Shown: positions 17,093 to 25,658 of the stretch, in pieces
Position numbering within the stretch: the first letter of the stretch is position 1
Layout: each line of letters starts with the position of its first letter
NCBI GenBank assembly: GCA_016937795.1
Contig: JAFGVV010000034.1
Span: forward strand, 1-64,000
Direction: 5' to 3'
Origin: Paludibacteraceae bacterium
GTDB taxonomy: Bacteria; Bacteroidota; Bacteroidia; Bacteroidales; Paludibacteraceae
Length of the DNA stretch: 64,000 bases
Position numbers and translations under genes: made by a program
Notes under the pieces: model-generated
Seen by the model: only the letters and a program-made list of their open reading frames with translations
Told to the model about the DNA's origin: nothing
The model's database searches: none

Positions 17093-18379
17093 TTACAACA
17101 GTATTTCGGGCACCACGCGCAACCAGTTAAGGGCAATGTTGCCTGAACTGATTTTTATTCTGATGGTGTGTTTTCCTTTTTCGAAAGGTACAGGTGTGAG
17201 GGTGGTTCTCCATGCATTATCGGCGCCTGTGGCTTCGAAATTGCAGGTAGCGCTTATTTCACCGTCGATATAAATTTCGGCTGCGGAATTATTATTTGCT
17301 GCGTAGCGAAATTCTATATAGTGCTTTTTGTCGGTTTGGATATCAACTTGATATTCTGTCCAGTAAGATTTCAGAAATCCATAAATTTCCAGTTCGCCTT
17401 CGGTGTCGGTTGTAGGGCGCACCCGTACCGAGTTGGCAAATGCATTTTGTGCTGCGGCTTCGGCCATATTGAGCGAACTGTAATGCTCTGCCGGAATTTT
17501 CTGCGATTCGGGATAATAAATGTTTTTGTCCTGCGTGGACATATTGACATACACTTTTCCCAAGTCGGAAAGCTTGTAAGGTGCCGATTTTGTGAGTAGT
17601 TGCATAAAAGGATAGGATTCCAGCGCACCGCTTCCACGCGGAATAAACCATGCGTAGCGAACCGTATTTTCATGCGCTTCGAGGTAATTCACGGCATCGC
17701 TCATGTAAGTCATTTGGTCGGTAACGCTTTTAATGTTGTTTTCCCAGGCACAGAATTCGGTAAGCCAAACGGGTTTGTTGTATTTGCTGAAACGGTTCAG
17801 AAACCAGGCCATTGCACTGGCATTTCCCATATAACAATGTACTGCAATGCCATCGACATCGTCCAGCGGGACAAGTTCGATAAACTCGTCGAGCCAAACT
17901 ATAGGATCGCCGTAGCCCGAAAGTGTGCCGTAATTCATGGCCGGCGAAATGATTTTCATATTCAGTTCATCTGCCAGACTTTTGAGTGCAGGCCAGTTGG
18001 CCGCAGCCTGAGCAGGTGTCATATTGGCCTGATCGGTGAGATTAGGCTCGTTGTATGCCAGCAGATATTCGCATTCGGGATGAGCCGCCTTGTATGCACG
18101 GATTTGGTCGGGATTGAAGTTTGCATTCCATGCCATTGGGAAATAATCCATTGTGGCATTTGAGGTGGCTGTATTTACGGAAGCAGAAATATTCGGACCC
18201 CAGTTGTAAAACCACGATACGCCCGTTCCAAGAAGTTCGGCATCTTCCGGAATTTGAAAACTGTAAGAAACACCACGTTTTGCGCTGCGGTTTTGATGTT
18301 GTTCGGACTGATATTCGAACTCACCGGTGCAGGCTGCAAATAAAAGTGTAATTATAAAAGGGAGAATGACTTTTTTCAT
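17093..18379 (-). CDS. GH128 endo-beta-1,3-glucanase lipoprotein with C-terminal CBM6-like domain
   Basis: 428 residues with a lipoprotein signal (lipobox FAAC, Cys17). Residues about 35-275 are a small TIM barrel of the GH128 type: GVSWFYNWGP near 53-62, acid/base Glu111 in YNEPNL, and nucleophile Glu208 in VWLTEFCAW. GH128 enzymes cleave beta-1,3-glucan. Residues about 300-428 resemble a family 6-type carbohydrate-binding domain (YIEFRYAAN, HTIRIKISSGNIALNWLRV). It lies between two GH16 genes, 99 bp after the upstream one, in the SusCD operon. Anchoring should put it on the cell surface or in the periplasm. The family call rests on the motifs and neighbours. Confidence 0.88.
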   Translation of the reverse strand: MKKVILPFIITLLFAACTGEFEYQSEQHQNRSAKRGVSYSFQIPEDAELLGTGVSWFYNWGPNISASVNTATSNATMDYFPMAWNANFNPDQIRAYKAAHPECEYLLAYNEPNLTDQANMTPAQAAANWPALKSLADELNMKIISPAMNYGTLSGYGDPIVWLDEFIELVPLDDVDGIAVHCYMGNASAMAWFLNRFSKYNKPVWLTEFCAWENNIKSVTDQMTYMSDAVNYLEAHENTVRYAWFIPRGSGALESYPFMQLLTKSAPYKLSDLGKVYVNMSTQDKNIYYPESQKIPAEHYSSLNMAEAAAQNAFANSVRVRPTTDTEGELEIYGFLKSYWTEYQVDIQTDKKHYIEFRYAANNNSAAEIYIDGEISATCNFEATGADNAWRTTLTPVPFEKGKHTIRIKISSGNIALNWLRVVPEILL

Positions 18380-18478
18380 TGGTATAAGAAATTAAATCAG
18401 ACGCTTAGCAGAGCATAGTTTATGCTCTGTTAAGTGACTGCCAACTAAACATCAAATCATGAAAAATATCTGAAAAAA

Positions 18479-19561
18479 CTATTTTCGCTGATATACGCGC
18501 ACGTAATCCACTTTCATTAATACCTGCTCGTTGAAAATATTGTCGTCGAGGGTGCCACCCATAGTGCCGCCCAGAGCCAGATTCAGGATAATGAAAAATT
18601 CCTGTTTGAAAGGCCATTTCTGTACGGTTGCATCTACATGAGGTTCCCATACAAAAGTGGTTTTTACATCGTTGAAATAAAAGTTGATGCAGTCGTCGCC
18701 TTCGTTGGCTTTCTCTTCCCATTCGATGGCGTAAGTATTGAAATTGTTTTCCACATTATCGAAATAATGTTTGCTGTGCCAGTGTTTTCCATTTGTTCCG
18801 TTGCCCGCACTTGTATGCAAAGCATGCGATACCAAACGCGGATCGGAACCAATATGTTCTATAATGTCAATTTCACCACACAATGGCCATCGGGCTATAT
18901 CGATATTGGCTCCCAGCATCCAGAAAGCAGGCCAGGTTCCTTTTCCCTGTGGCATGCTGATACGGGCTTCAATACGTCCGTATTTGAATGAGGCTTTTCC
19001 TTTTGTGTTGATACGGGCCGAAGTATAATTGTTGCTCTGATAAGTTTCTTTTTTTCCTTCAATAACCAGCATACCATTTTCGATACGCAAATTTTCGGGA
19101 CGATTGGTATAAAACTGTTTTTCCTGATTTCCCCAGCCGCCACCACCGGTTTCGATACGCCATTTGTTCAGGTCGAGTTCAGGTCCATCAAACTCCTCGG
19201 ACCAAACCATTTGATAAGGTAAATCCTCGCGTGTGACTGTCAGATTGCATTTTGCCGAAAAGCCATTGGCTGTGGCTGTAATGGTGGAAGTTCCGCGTGC
19301 AGTGGTTTTAATTTTACCGTTTTCGATAGTAGCCACTTTTTCGTTCGACGATTTCCAGGTGACTTCGCTGTTCGAATTAGCTGGAGTAAGTGTGATGACA
19401 AGTTCGGCCGAGTCGCCCTGCTCAAGTGTAAGTGTCGCTTTATCAATGTTGATGGCCGTAGCAGGCACATCCACATCTACAGGCGGGTTTTCGGGGTCGC
19501 ACGAAAGGGCTAAAATACTTATTGCCGAGAAAAGCGAAAGGATATAGAAAGACTTTTTCAT
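18479..19561 (-). CDS. GH16 beta-glucanase lipoprotein with N-terminal Big_2 domain
   Basis: 360 residues. Lipobox LALSC (Cys21) marks a lipoprotein. Residues 34-110 are a bacterial Ig-like (Big_2) domain (ATLTLEQGDSAELVITLTP, EVTWKSSNEKVATI). The GH16 catalytic domain (about 115-360) has GEIDIIEHIGS (Glu230, Asp232, Glu235) and ends with the typical DYVRVYQ. There is no T9SS tail, unlike the GH16 at 15555. It follows the putative glucan-binding lipoprotein by 99 bp, and that protein has a related Big_2 domain. The role is endo-cleavage of beta-1,3- or mixed-linkage glucan at the surface. Confidence 0.93.
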   Translation of the reverse strand: MKKSFYILSLFSAISILALSCDPENPPVDVDVPATAINIDKATLTLEQGDSAELVITLTPANSNSEVTWKSSNEKVATIENGKIKTTARGTSTITATANGFSAKCNLTVTREDLPYQMVWSEEFDGPELDLNKWRIETGGGGWGNQEKQFYTNRPENLRIENGMLVIEGKKETYQSNNYTSARINTKGKASFKYGRIEARISMPQGKGTWPAFWMLGANIDIARWPLCGEIDIIEHIGSDPRLVSHALHTSAGNGTNGKHWHSKHYFDNVENNFNTYAIEWEEKANEGDDCINFYFNDVKTTFVWEPHVDATVQKWPFKQEFFIILNLALGGTMGGTLDDNIFNEQVLMKVDYVRVYQRK

Positions 19562-19607
19562 TCAGTGTTTTGTTTTAAAGCCTGTTTGATACAAGGCTTG
19601 TTTTGTA

Positions 19608-19637
19608 GTGTAGCGGGGACATTCAACCCCGCTACAC
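19608..19637. repeat. Intercistronic hairpin (11-bp perfect stem)
   Basis: GTGTAGCGGGG (19608-19618) pairs with CCCCGCTACAC (19627-19637) around an eight-base loop, between the glucan-binding lipoprotein and the GH16 gene. No poly-T tract follows, so it is more likely a repeat or an mRNA-stabilising or processing structure than a terminator. Confidence 0.6.
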
Positions 19638-19660
19638 ATTCATTTATTGCAAAGCTGCTT

Positions 19661-20596
19661 TTATTTTTTGTAGAAGAATATAGCATCCAAATCAAGAGTC
19701 ACACCTGTTACACCACCGCTAAGGAATGCAAATATATTTGGATTTGCAGCAAAATTGCTATAGCTTAATCCCATATCTGTAAGTGTTTTTACCGGAATTT
19801 CCACACGTTGCCATTCGCCATCGCGCGTAAAATCGCCAAGTGCAGGATAAGTTGCAGCACCATCCACAAATCCGCTTGCGCCGATAGCAAATTTCACTTC
19901 GGTTTGTCCGCCTAAGATAATGGCATGAATTCCATTGTCTTTGCTTTTGATACCAATGTGCAGATAATAATCTTCAGGATGATCGGTAATGTCTTTCATA
20001 CTTGTCAAAAGATCGGCATTAGCTGTAGAGTTGATGTTAAAACCAGCTCCTGACCAACCTGCTGAAGCAACAGTAAGGCTTGTCCATGCTTCTACTTCGC
20101 CAAAGAAGTTAGGGCCGGTAGAAGTTCCTGCATTGTAAGTTCCATCCCAGATATAGAGGAATTTATCCACATCGTTAGGACGAAGGTCGCCAACGATTTT
20201 CGATTCGATAGAAGAAGCAGTAGTACCATCCATGATGATTACATAATAGTTGCTTCCTTTCAGCGATGCTTTTGGATCCATTGTTTCTTTAGTTACAGTT
20301 AGCACGCAGGTAGCGTTGAATGACCCAACTGAAGCTATTACGTTTGTTGTTCCCTCGGTCAATCCGATTACTTCACCATCGGCAACTGTGGCAACTGCCG
20401 GATTTGAAGATGTCCAGGTCACAGTACCTTCGGCTCCTTTTGGAAGAATAGTGGCTGTAAGCATTGTTGTATCACCTTTTTCGATAGAGACGCTTGCTTC
20501 ACTGATGGTAATACCTGTTACTTCTACGGTTTGTTCACATGCGCTGAATAATATCAGTACAGCACTTGCGAGGAATAAGATTTTTTTTAGTTTCAT
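19661..20596 (-). CDS. Putative beta-1,3-glucan-binding surface lipoprotein (Big_2 plus binding-type domain)
   Basis: 311 residues. Lipobox LFSAC (Cys19). Residues about 27-108 are a Big_2 domain (ASVSIEKGDTTMLTATILP, TWTSSNPAVATVADG). Residues 115-311 form a beta-sandwich-like domain with YYVIIMDG, FLYIWDGTYNAG and the closing WQRVEIPVKTL...LDLDAIFFYKK, the form of SusE/SGBP binding domains. No catalytic motif. It is the third gene behind SusC and SusD (62 bp after SusD) and precedes GH16, so it probably binds the same glucan on the cell surface. The function is inferred from context. Confidence 0.78.
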   Translation of the reverse strand: MKLKKILFLASAVLILFSACEQTVEVTGITISEASVSIEKGDTTMLTATILPKGAEGTVTWTSSNPAVATVADGEVIGLTEGTTNVIASVGSFNATCVLTVTKETMDPKASLKGSNYYVIIMDGTTASSIESKIVGDLRPNDVDKFLYIWDGTYNAGTSTGPNFFGEVEAWTSLTVASAGWSGAGFNINSTANADLLTSMKDITDHPEDYYLHIGIKSKDNGIHAIILGGQTEVKFAIGASGFVDGAATYPALGDFTRDGEWQRVEIPVKTLTDMGLSYSNFAANPNIFAFLSGGVTGVTLDLDAIFFYKK

Positions 20597-20658
20597 GATA
20601 ATAAAAATTTTAAGTGTTTACGAAAGATTTATTTTAAAAGTTATTCAAATACAATTAT

Positions 20659-22209
20659 TTATGGGTTCTGATCCATAGGATTCAAATCAATTTCCTTGCT
20701 TGGAATTGGGAACAGTTCGTGAGTTCCTGCAATAAATGCAGCCATGTGCGAGCGTGCTTCGGCACTTTCGCCGGCTTTGTATGCATCCATTGTTTCTTTG
20801 GCAATACCCCAGCGGCAAAGGTCGAACCAGCGATGTCCCTCCATAGCCAGTTCCACACGTCGTTCGTGGCGAATGGCTTTGCGCAAATCAGTCTGATTGT
20901 CGGCATAAGTGCCATAAGGAAATGCCGAAAGCACAGCATTGTTTCCACGTGCACGTTTTCGTACTTCCTCCAGTGCATTTTTGGCAGGAGTGAGGTCGTT
21001 CAGTTCGTTGCAGGCTTCGGCATACATCAAAAGCACATCCGAATAGCGGATTACTTTTGTATTAATTGGTCCGCGTGTGGCATGCGTAAGCTGGTAATAG
21101 CTGTTGTCGGGATTCATTATTGCATATTTCCGGTTCAGATAACGGCTTCCCAGATATATTTCCTGTTCAGGCGTTTCAATTTCATCGTCGGTTGGATTCA
21201 GAATAGTGGCATCGCGACGTGGATCACCTGCTTCGAATTCGTTGTATAAATTCTGGGTTGGTTTATTGAAACCCCATCCACCACCAAGTTTCGACGAGCG
21301 TGAGCGGGTCAGAATCACTGTAAATGTGCCGCGTGTAAATCCGAAACCTTCGCCGTAGTCGCTGTTTGGATCTTCCATGTACTGAATTTCGAATACCGAT
21401 TCTTTTCCGTTTTCTCCGGCCAGTGTAAAGTTGTTGGCATAATTATCAAGCAGTTCGTATTCGTTCGAAAGCATGATAGAATCGCCCCAGCGTTTTGCTT
21501 CAGAATAGTTTTTGTTGTAAAGATGTGCTTTTAGCAACATGGCCTGAGCAGCACCTTTGGTAGCACGACCCAAATCGGTTGCGGGGTACTGACTTTTTTT
21601 CCAGAGACCATCGTTGGCATCCTCCAGATCGTCGACAATAAGCTGATAAATATCGGCTACACTTGCGCGGTTTTGCTGCCAGTCGTTCGACGATTCGATA
21701 GGAGTGGTTACTTTGGGTACGCCGCCAAATACGCGAACGAGGCGGAAATAATACAAAGCACGCAAAAATTTCAGTTCGCCAACCAGACGATTTTGTACGC
21801 TGGCAGTCATTACCGAGTCGGTTTTCATTTTAGGAATTTCCTGCAATGGAAGATTGCAACGTGCAATGCCCTGATATTGTGCACGATAATAATCGAGCAG
21901 GAGCGTGTTGTTCGAATTGGTTTTGAAATTTTCCATATCGTACACATCTGCCATATCACCAATGGATTGACCGCCTTTAAGTGCGTCATCCGACACTACA
22001 TCGCCGATAAACCATTCGGGGAAGTATGTGGAGTTGTATTCCCACATCAGTGGCACATAGGCTGCATTGGTACTTTGAATAGCAGTTTTTCCCACCGAAA
22101 AGAAATCTTCGAGTTTGGTGACACCCGGCGATGGTTCGAGTAACCACGATTCGCAGGAGGTAAAAGTGAGTGTCAATCCCGAAAGTATGATAAAAATATA
22201 TTTTTTCAT
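20659..22209 (-). CDS. SusD/RagB-family lipoprotein of the beta-1,3-glucan PUL
   Basis: 516 residues with a lipoprotein signal (lipobox FTSC, Cys19). SusD features are clear: FLRALYYFRLVRVFGGVP in the N-terminal part, VLLMYAEACNELND and the C-terminal block RHERRVELAMEGHRWFDLCRWG, ending in ELFPIPSKEIDLNP. It captures oligosaccharide for the SusC partner encoded 71 bp upstream. The neighbouring GH16, GH128, GH81 and phosphorylase genes point to beta-1,3-glucan as ligand. Confidence 0.95.
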   Translation of the reverse strand: MKKYIFIILSGLTLTFTSCESWLLEPSPGVTKLEDFFSVGKTAIQSTNAAYVPLMWEYNSTYFPEWFIGDVVSDDALKGGQSIGDMADVYDMENFKTNSNNTLLLDYYRAQYQGIARCNLPLQEIPKMKTDSVMTASVQNRLVGELKFLRALYYFRLVRVFGGVPKVTTPIESSNDWQQNRASVADIYQLIVDDLEDANDGLWKKSQYPATDLGRATKGAAQAMLLKAHLYNKNYSEAKRWGDSIMLSNEYELLDNYANNFTLAGENGKESVFEIQYMEDPNSDYGEGFGFTRGTFTVILTRSRSSKLGGGWGFNKPTQNLYNEFEAGDPRRDATILNPTDDEIETPEQEIYLGSRYLNRKYAIMNPDNSYYQLTHATRGPINTKVIRYSDVLLMYAEACNELNDLTPAKNALEEVRKRARGNNAVLSAFPYGTYADNQTDLRKAIRHERRVELAMEGHRWFDLCRWGIAKETMDAYKAGESAEARSHMAAFIAGTHELFPIPSKEIDLNPMDQNP

Positions 22210-22280
22210 TGTAAATGAATTTTTAAGTAGTTCAATATATTGGGTTGTAATGCTGCGACAGCATCGCTTAAAACACCTGA

Positions 22281-25200
22281 TTAAAAATCTAAGTTAACAC
22301 CGAAAAGGACTGTACGCGCCTGCGGATAATTTCCGTAATCTACTCCGTTACCCACTTCGGGGTCGTAACCCGTATATTTGGTAAAGGTGAGCAGGTTGCT
22401 GGCCTGTGCATATACGCGAAGGCGACTGATAAATGTATCGTTCAGAAGCGATTTGGGCAGACTGTAACCAATTTGAAGGTTTTTCAGACGCAGATACGAT
22501 CCATCTTCCACAAAGCGGCTCGAAGTTTCGAAGTTCATCGAAGTTCCGTAAGGATTTGGAATGGTTCCGTAAGGATTTGCAGAGGTCCACACATCGCGCA
22601 TCTGAGTGCCAAGGGTAGCTTCCACTCCTTTTCCTTCGGTACGAATGCGTACAGCATTGAAAATTTCGTTTCCGGTCACACCCTGGAAGAATAGTTGCAT
22701 GTCAAATCCTTTATAATCAGCACCAATATTCAAGCCATAAGTCACGGCAGGGAACGGATTTCCGATATCGGTTTTGTCGGCGTCATCAATTTTTCCATCA
22801 TCGTTCAGGTCGGCAAATTTTGCATCGCCGGCATGGTAAGGAATTGTTTCGGCTGTGTAGGCATCCAAATGTTGAAGAGCTTCAGCATTCGAAGCGTATA
22901 TACCTTCATATTTATATCCCCACAAAGTATAAAGTCCGTATCCTTCGTCCGAAATTGTACGGTCGCCATACACTCGGTCGCCACCATTGAGCGAAGTAAG
23001 TTCGTTTTTCACAAACGATACGTTTCCGTTCACATTATATTTCAAATCTCCAATGCGGTGCTGATGATCAAGTGTAAGTTCGATACCCATGTTGCGCACT
23101 GTACCAACATTGGCTACAGGGTCGTAGCGGTTACCCACATGTGCGGGAGCTTTTACCGAAAGCAACATTTCTTTGGTATCGCGAAGGAACACATCGACAT
23201 TACCACCAAGCAAGCCATTGAAAAATCCGAAATCGACACCGGCATTCAATTGCTCGGTTGTTTCCCATTTTCCACCTTTGTTTACATAAGTGAGTACAGC
23301 TGCTCCGGTGGCCAGACCCTGCGATTGTCCCAGTACATAATCCACAAAAGTAGGACCGGCGTTGAACATTTTCAGAATAAAGCTATCGGAATTAATTTTG
23401 TCGTTACCAATTTGTCCCCAACCTGCACGCACTTTCATAAAGTCGAGATTAGGCACTTCTTTCATCCAGCTTTCCTCGCTGATACGCCATGCTACAGCTG
23501 TAGAGGGGAAATAGCCCCAGAGATTTTCGGGGAATTTGCTCGATGCATCGGCACGGAAGTTCATGGTAATCATGTATTTGTTGTCGAATCCGTAGTGCAG
23601 GCGGCTTAAGAGTGAGAACATACGGGTACGTGAAGCACCATCGCCTGTATAGCTCTTATCTTCGGTTGATTGCGAGATAAACCAGTTGTTAGGAGTTGGA
23701 TTCAGAATAGAAGCACCCGAACCTCCGATAAATGTATAATTGAACTCTTCAGCGGTTTGTCCCACCATTGCCGAGAAACTATGACGACCAAAATCTTTTG
23801 CGTAAGTAAGGATATTGTCGATAGTCAGCGTATTGTAACGTGCCATGCTGCTCGAGATAAAGTTTTTATCCGATTTGTCGTAATCGGAATAAGCATAAGC
23901 ATATTTAAAAAGTTTGTCACGATTGTTCGACATGTCCATGCTTACAGATGAGCGCAGTGTCAGGTCTTTGAACGGAGTAATTTCCAGATACAAATCGCCC
24001 ACCCAGCGTTCGGCTATACTTTTGGGTTCGCTGTTCTGAACCATCGAAAACGGGTTTGTAACGTTACGGAAGTTCGACGAAGCAGCAATCTGATTGCTCA
24101 GGTCTTTTCCATCCAGATTTTTTGTACCTGCAGGATAATGAGTCGGATCCCAGGGTGCCATAGCAAGAGCGGCAGAAAGAATGGAGGCACCGGGACTTGA
24201 ATTGTTGTTCATGGCATTACGGCCTGTTGACGACATAAACGAAAGGTTTTCGCCGATTTTCAACCAGCTGCGTACTTTGTGCGAACTGTTCAGACGCAGT
24301 GTGAAGCGTTCAAAATTCGAACCCATAATGGTTCCATCCTGATTAAAATAGCTTCCGCTAATGGCAAAGCGGTCTTTGTCGTTTCCACCATCTATCGAAA
24401 GGTGATAATTTTGAATGGCTGCATTTTCCTGAAAAACTTCGTCCTGCCAGTCGGTTTCAACGGTTGAATAATCCATTCCATTGGGATTTGAATTGGAAAT
24501 CAATGCAGGGTAATACGGCGAGCGTCCCAAACGATAAGCAGCAAGCCACTTATTAAAGCCGTTGTCTTTATAGAATTTCTTTTCTGAAGCAAGATTGTTG
24601 AGTGAGATAATTGTTTCGGCAAATTCGTCGCGCTGCATCAGGTCGAGCTGACGCCAGCGGTTTTGCATACCATAATAAGCGTTGAACGAGATATTGCTCT
24701 TTCCTTCTTTTCCTTTTTTTGTAGTTACCAAAATCACACCATTGGCGCCGCGCGAACCGTAAATGGCTGTCGCAGAAGCATCCTTCAAAATTTCAGTTGA
24801 TTCAATATCATTCGGGCTCAGGAACGAAATATCGCTCACAATCGCACCATCCACCACATAAATTGGAGAGCTGTTGTTTACAGTACCAATACCACGAATG
24901 CGGATAGAAGCCGATGCGCCGGGTTGTCCCGAGTTGGCATTTACTGTAACCCCTGCAGCACGACCCTGCAAAGCCTGATCGAGCCCGGCTGCCGGTGTTT
25001 TTTGCAAAGCATCCGCTTTTATCGAAGTTACTGCGCCTGTAAGGTCGCTCTTTTTCATAGTACCATAACCAATGGCCACCACTTCGTCGAGCAACAAAGC
25101 ATCCGATTCGAGAACCACGTTGAGTGGAGCTGCCGAACGAATCGCTACTACTTTTTCCTTGTAACCTACATATTTGAATACAAGGCTTTTTCCCTGAGGA

Positions 25201-25400
25201 ACCGAAATGCTGAATTTGCCATCGAAATCGGTAATTGTACCTTGTCCGCTGACACCCTGCACCACCACATTTACACCGGGCAGAGGATAACTATCGTCGG
25301 CTCCGATAACCACACCGGTTACCGTAATATTCTGTGCGGAAACCAGCTGGGCTGAAATAAACAGAATGATAAACAATAATGTTTTTTGTAAGTAATTCAT
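22281..25400 (-). CDS. SusC/RagA-family TonB-dependent transporter of the beta-1,3-glucan PUL
   Basis: 1039 residues: signal peptide to about 22 (ISAQLVSAQ), CarboxypepD_reg-like domain about 24-105 (VTGVVIGADDSYPLPGVNV), plug domain about 110-220 (LLLDEVVAIGYG, DASATAIYGSRGANGVI), then the barrel ending VNLDF. No STN domain is present, so sigma/anti-sigma signalling is unlikely. It has its own promoter (25453-25484) after the phosphorylase gene, so the SusCD-GH16-GH128-GH16 group may be a separate transcription unit from the GH81-GH16-transporter-phosphorylase group. It should import laminari-oligosaccharides. Confidence 0.96.
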   Translation of the reverse strand: MNYLQKTLLFIILFISAQLVSAQNITVTGVVIGADDSYPLPGVNVVVQGVSGQGTITDFDGKFSISVPQGKSLVFKYVGYKEKVVAIRSAAPLNVVLESDALLLDEVVAIGYGTMKKSDLTGAVTSIKADALQKTPAAGLDQALQGRAAGVTVNANSGQPGASASIRIRGIGTVNNSSPIYVVDGAIVSDISFLSPNDIESTEILKDASATAIYGSRGANGVILVTTKKGKEGKSNISFNAYYGMQNRWRQLDLMQRDEFAETIISLNNLASEKKFYKDNGFNKWLAAYRLGRSPYYPALISNSNPNGMDYSTVETDWQDEVFQENAAIQNYHLSIDGGNDKDRFAISGSYFNQDGTIMGSNFERFTLRLNSSHKVRSWLKIGENLSFMSSTGRNAMNNNSSPGASILSAALAMAPWDPTHYPAGTKNLDGKDLSNQIAASSNFRNVTNPFSMVQNSEPKSIAERWVGDLYLEITPFKDLTLRSSVSMDMSNNRDKLFKYAYAYSDYDKSDKNFISSSMARYNTLTIDNILTYAKDFGRHSFSAMVGQTAEEFNYTFIGGSGASILNPTPNNWFISQSTEDKSYTGDGASRTRMFSLLSRLHYGFDNKYMITMNFRADASSKFPENLWGYFPSTAVAWRISEESWMKEVPNLDFMKVRAGWGQIGNDKINSDSFILKMFNAGPTFVDYVLGQSQGLATGAAVLTYVNKGGKWETTEQLNAGVDFGFFNGLLGGNVDVFLRDTKEMLLSVKAPAHVGNRYDPVANVGTVRNMGIELTLDHQHRIGDLKYNVNGNVSFVKNELTSLNGGDRVYGDRTISDEGYGLYTLWGYKYEGIYASNAEALQHLDAYTAETIPYHAGDAKFADLNDDGKIDDADKTDIGNPFPAVTYGLNIGADYKGFDMQLFFQGVTGNEIFNAVRIRTEGKGVEATLGTQMRDVWTSANPYGTIPNPYGTSMNFETSSRFVEDGSYLRLKNLQIGYSLPKSLLNDTFISRLRVYAQASNLLTFTKYTGYDPEVGNGVDYGNYPQARTVLFGVNLDF

Positions 25401-25452
25401 GTGAATTTTTTTTGAATCAGATTTATTTATAAAAATTCAATAATCGACATTG

Positions 25453-25484
25453 CAAATATAGGGTGCTGAGGTTTTTTATCGAAA
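25453..25484 (-). promoter_or_regulatory. Promoter of the beta-1,3-glucan susCD operon
   Basis: Minus strand: TTTC (25484-25481), 20 bases, then TATATTTG (25460-25453), about 53 bases before the SusC ATG at 25400. The -7 box is a perfect match; the -33 has one change from TTTG. The rest of 25401-25658 is AT-rich leader without a gene. Confidence 0.68.
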
Positions 25485-25658
25485 TTTTTCACCTCACAAA
25501 AACTCATTCAGCACCTGACATTAACTCATAATAATACAACAATTTGAAAGCGTAAAAGTCAGATTGACAGTAAAATAAAAAACTAAATGTTTTAGAACAT
25601 ATTTCAGCAGGTCTTTTCCGACTACAATGTTGAGAGAAAACGGGTACAAATACCTGCT

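Noticed and set aside
19608..19637. Rho-independent terminator between the glucan-binding lipoprotein and GH16
   Set aside because: The stem is strong but no T tract follows on either strand, and the genes on both sides belong to the same operon.
22695..23609. Long plus-strand open frame (304 codons) inside the second SusC gene
   Set aside because: It is fully antisense to a clear SusC barrel, has no recognisable domain and an unusual amino-acid composition; similar shadows lie opposite the phosphorylase (26664-27854) and the SusD at 48242 (48788-49519).
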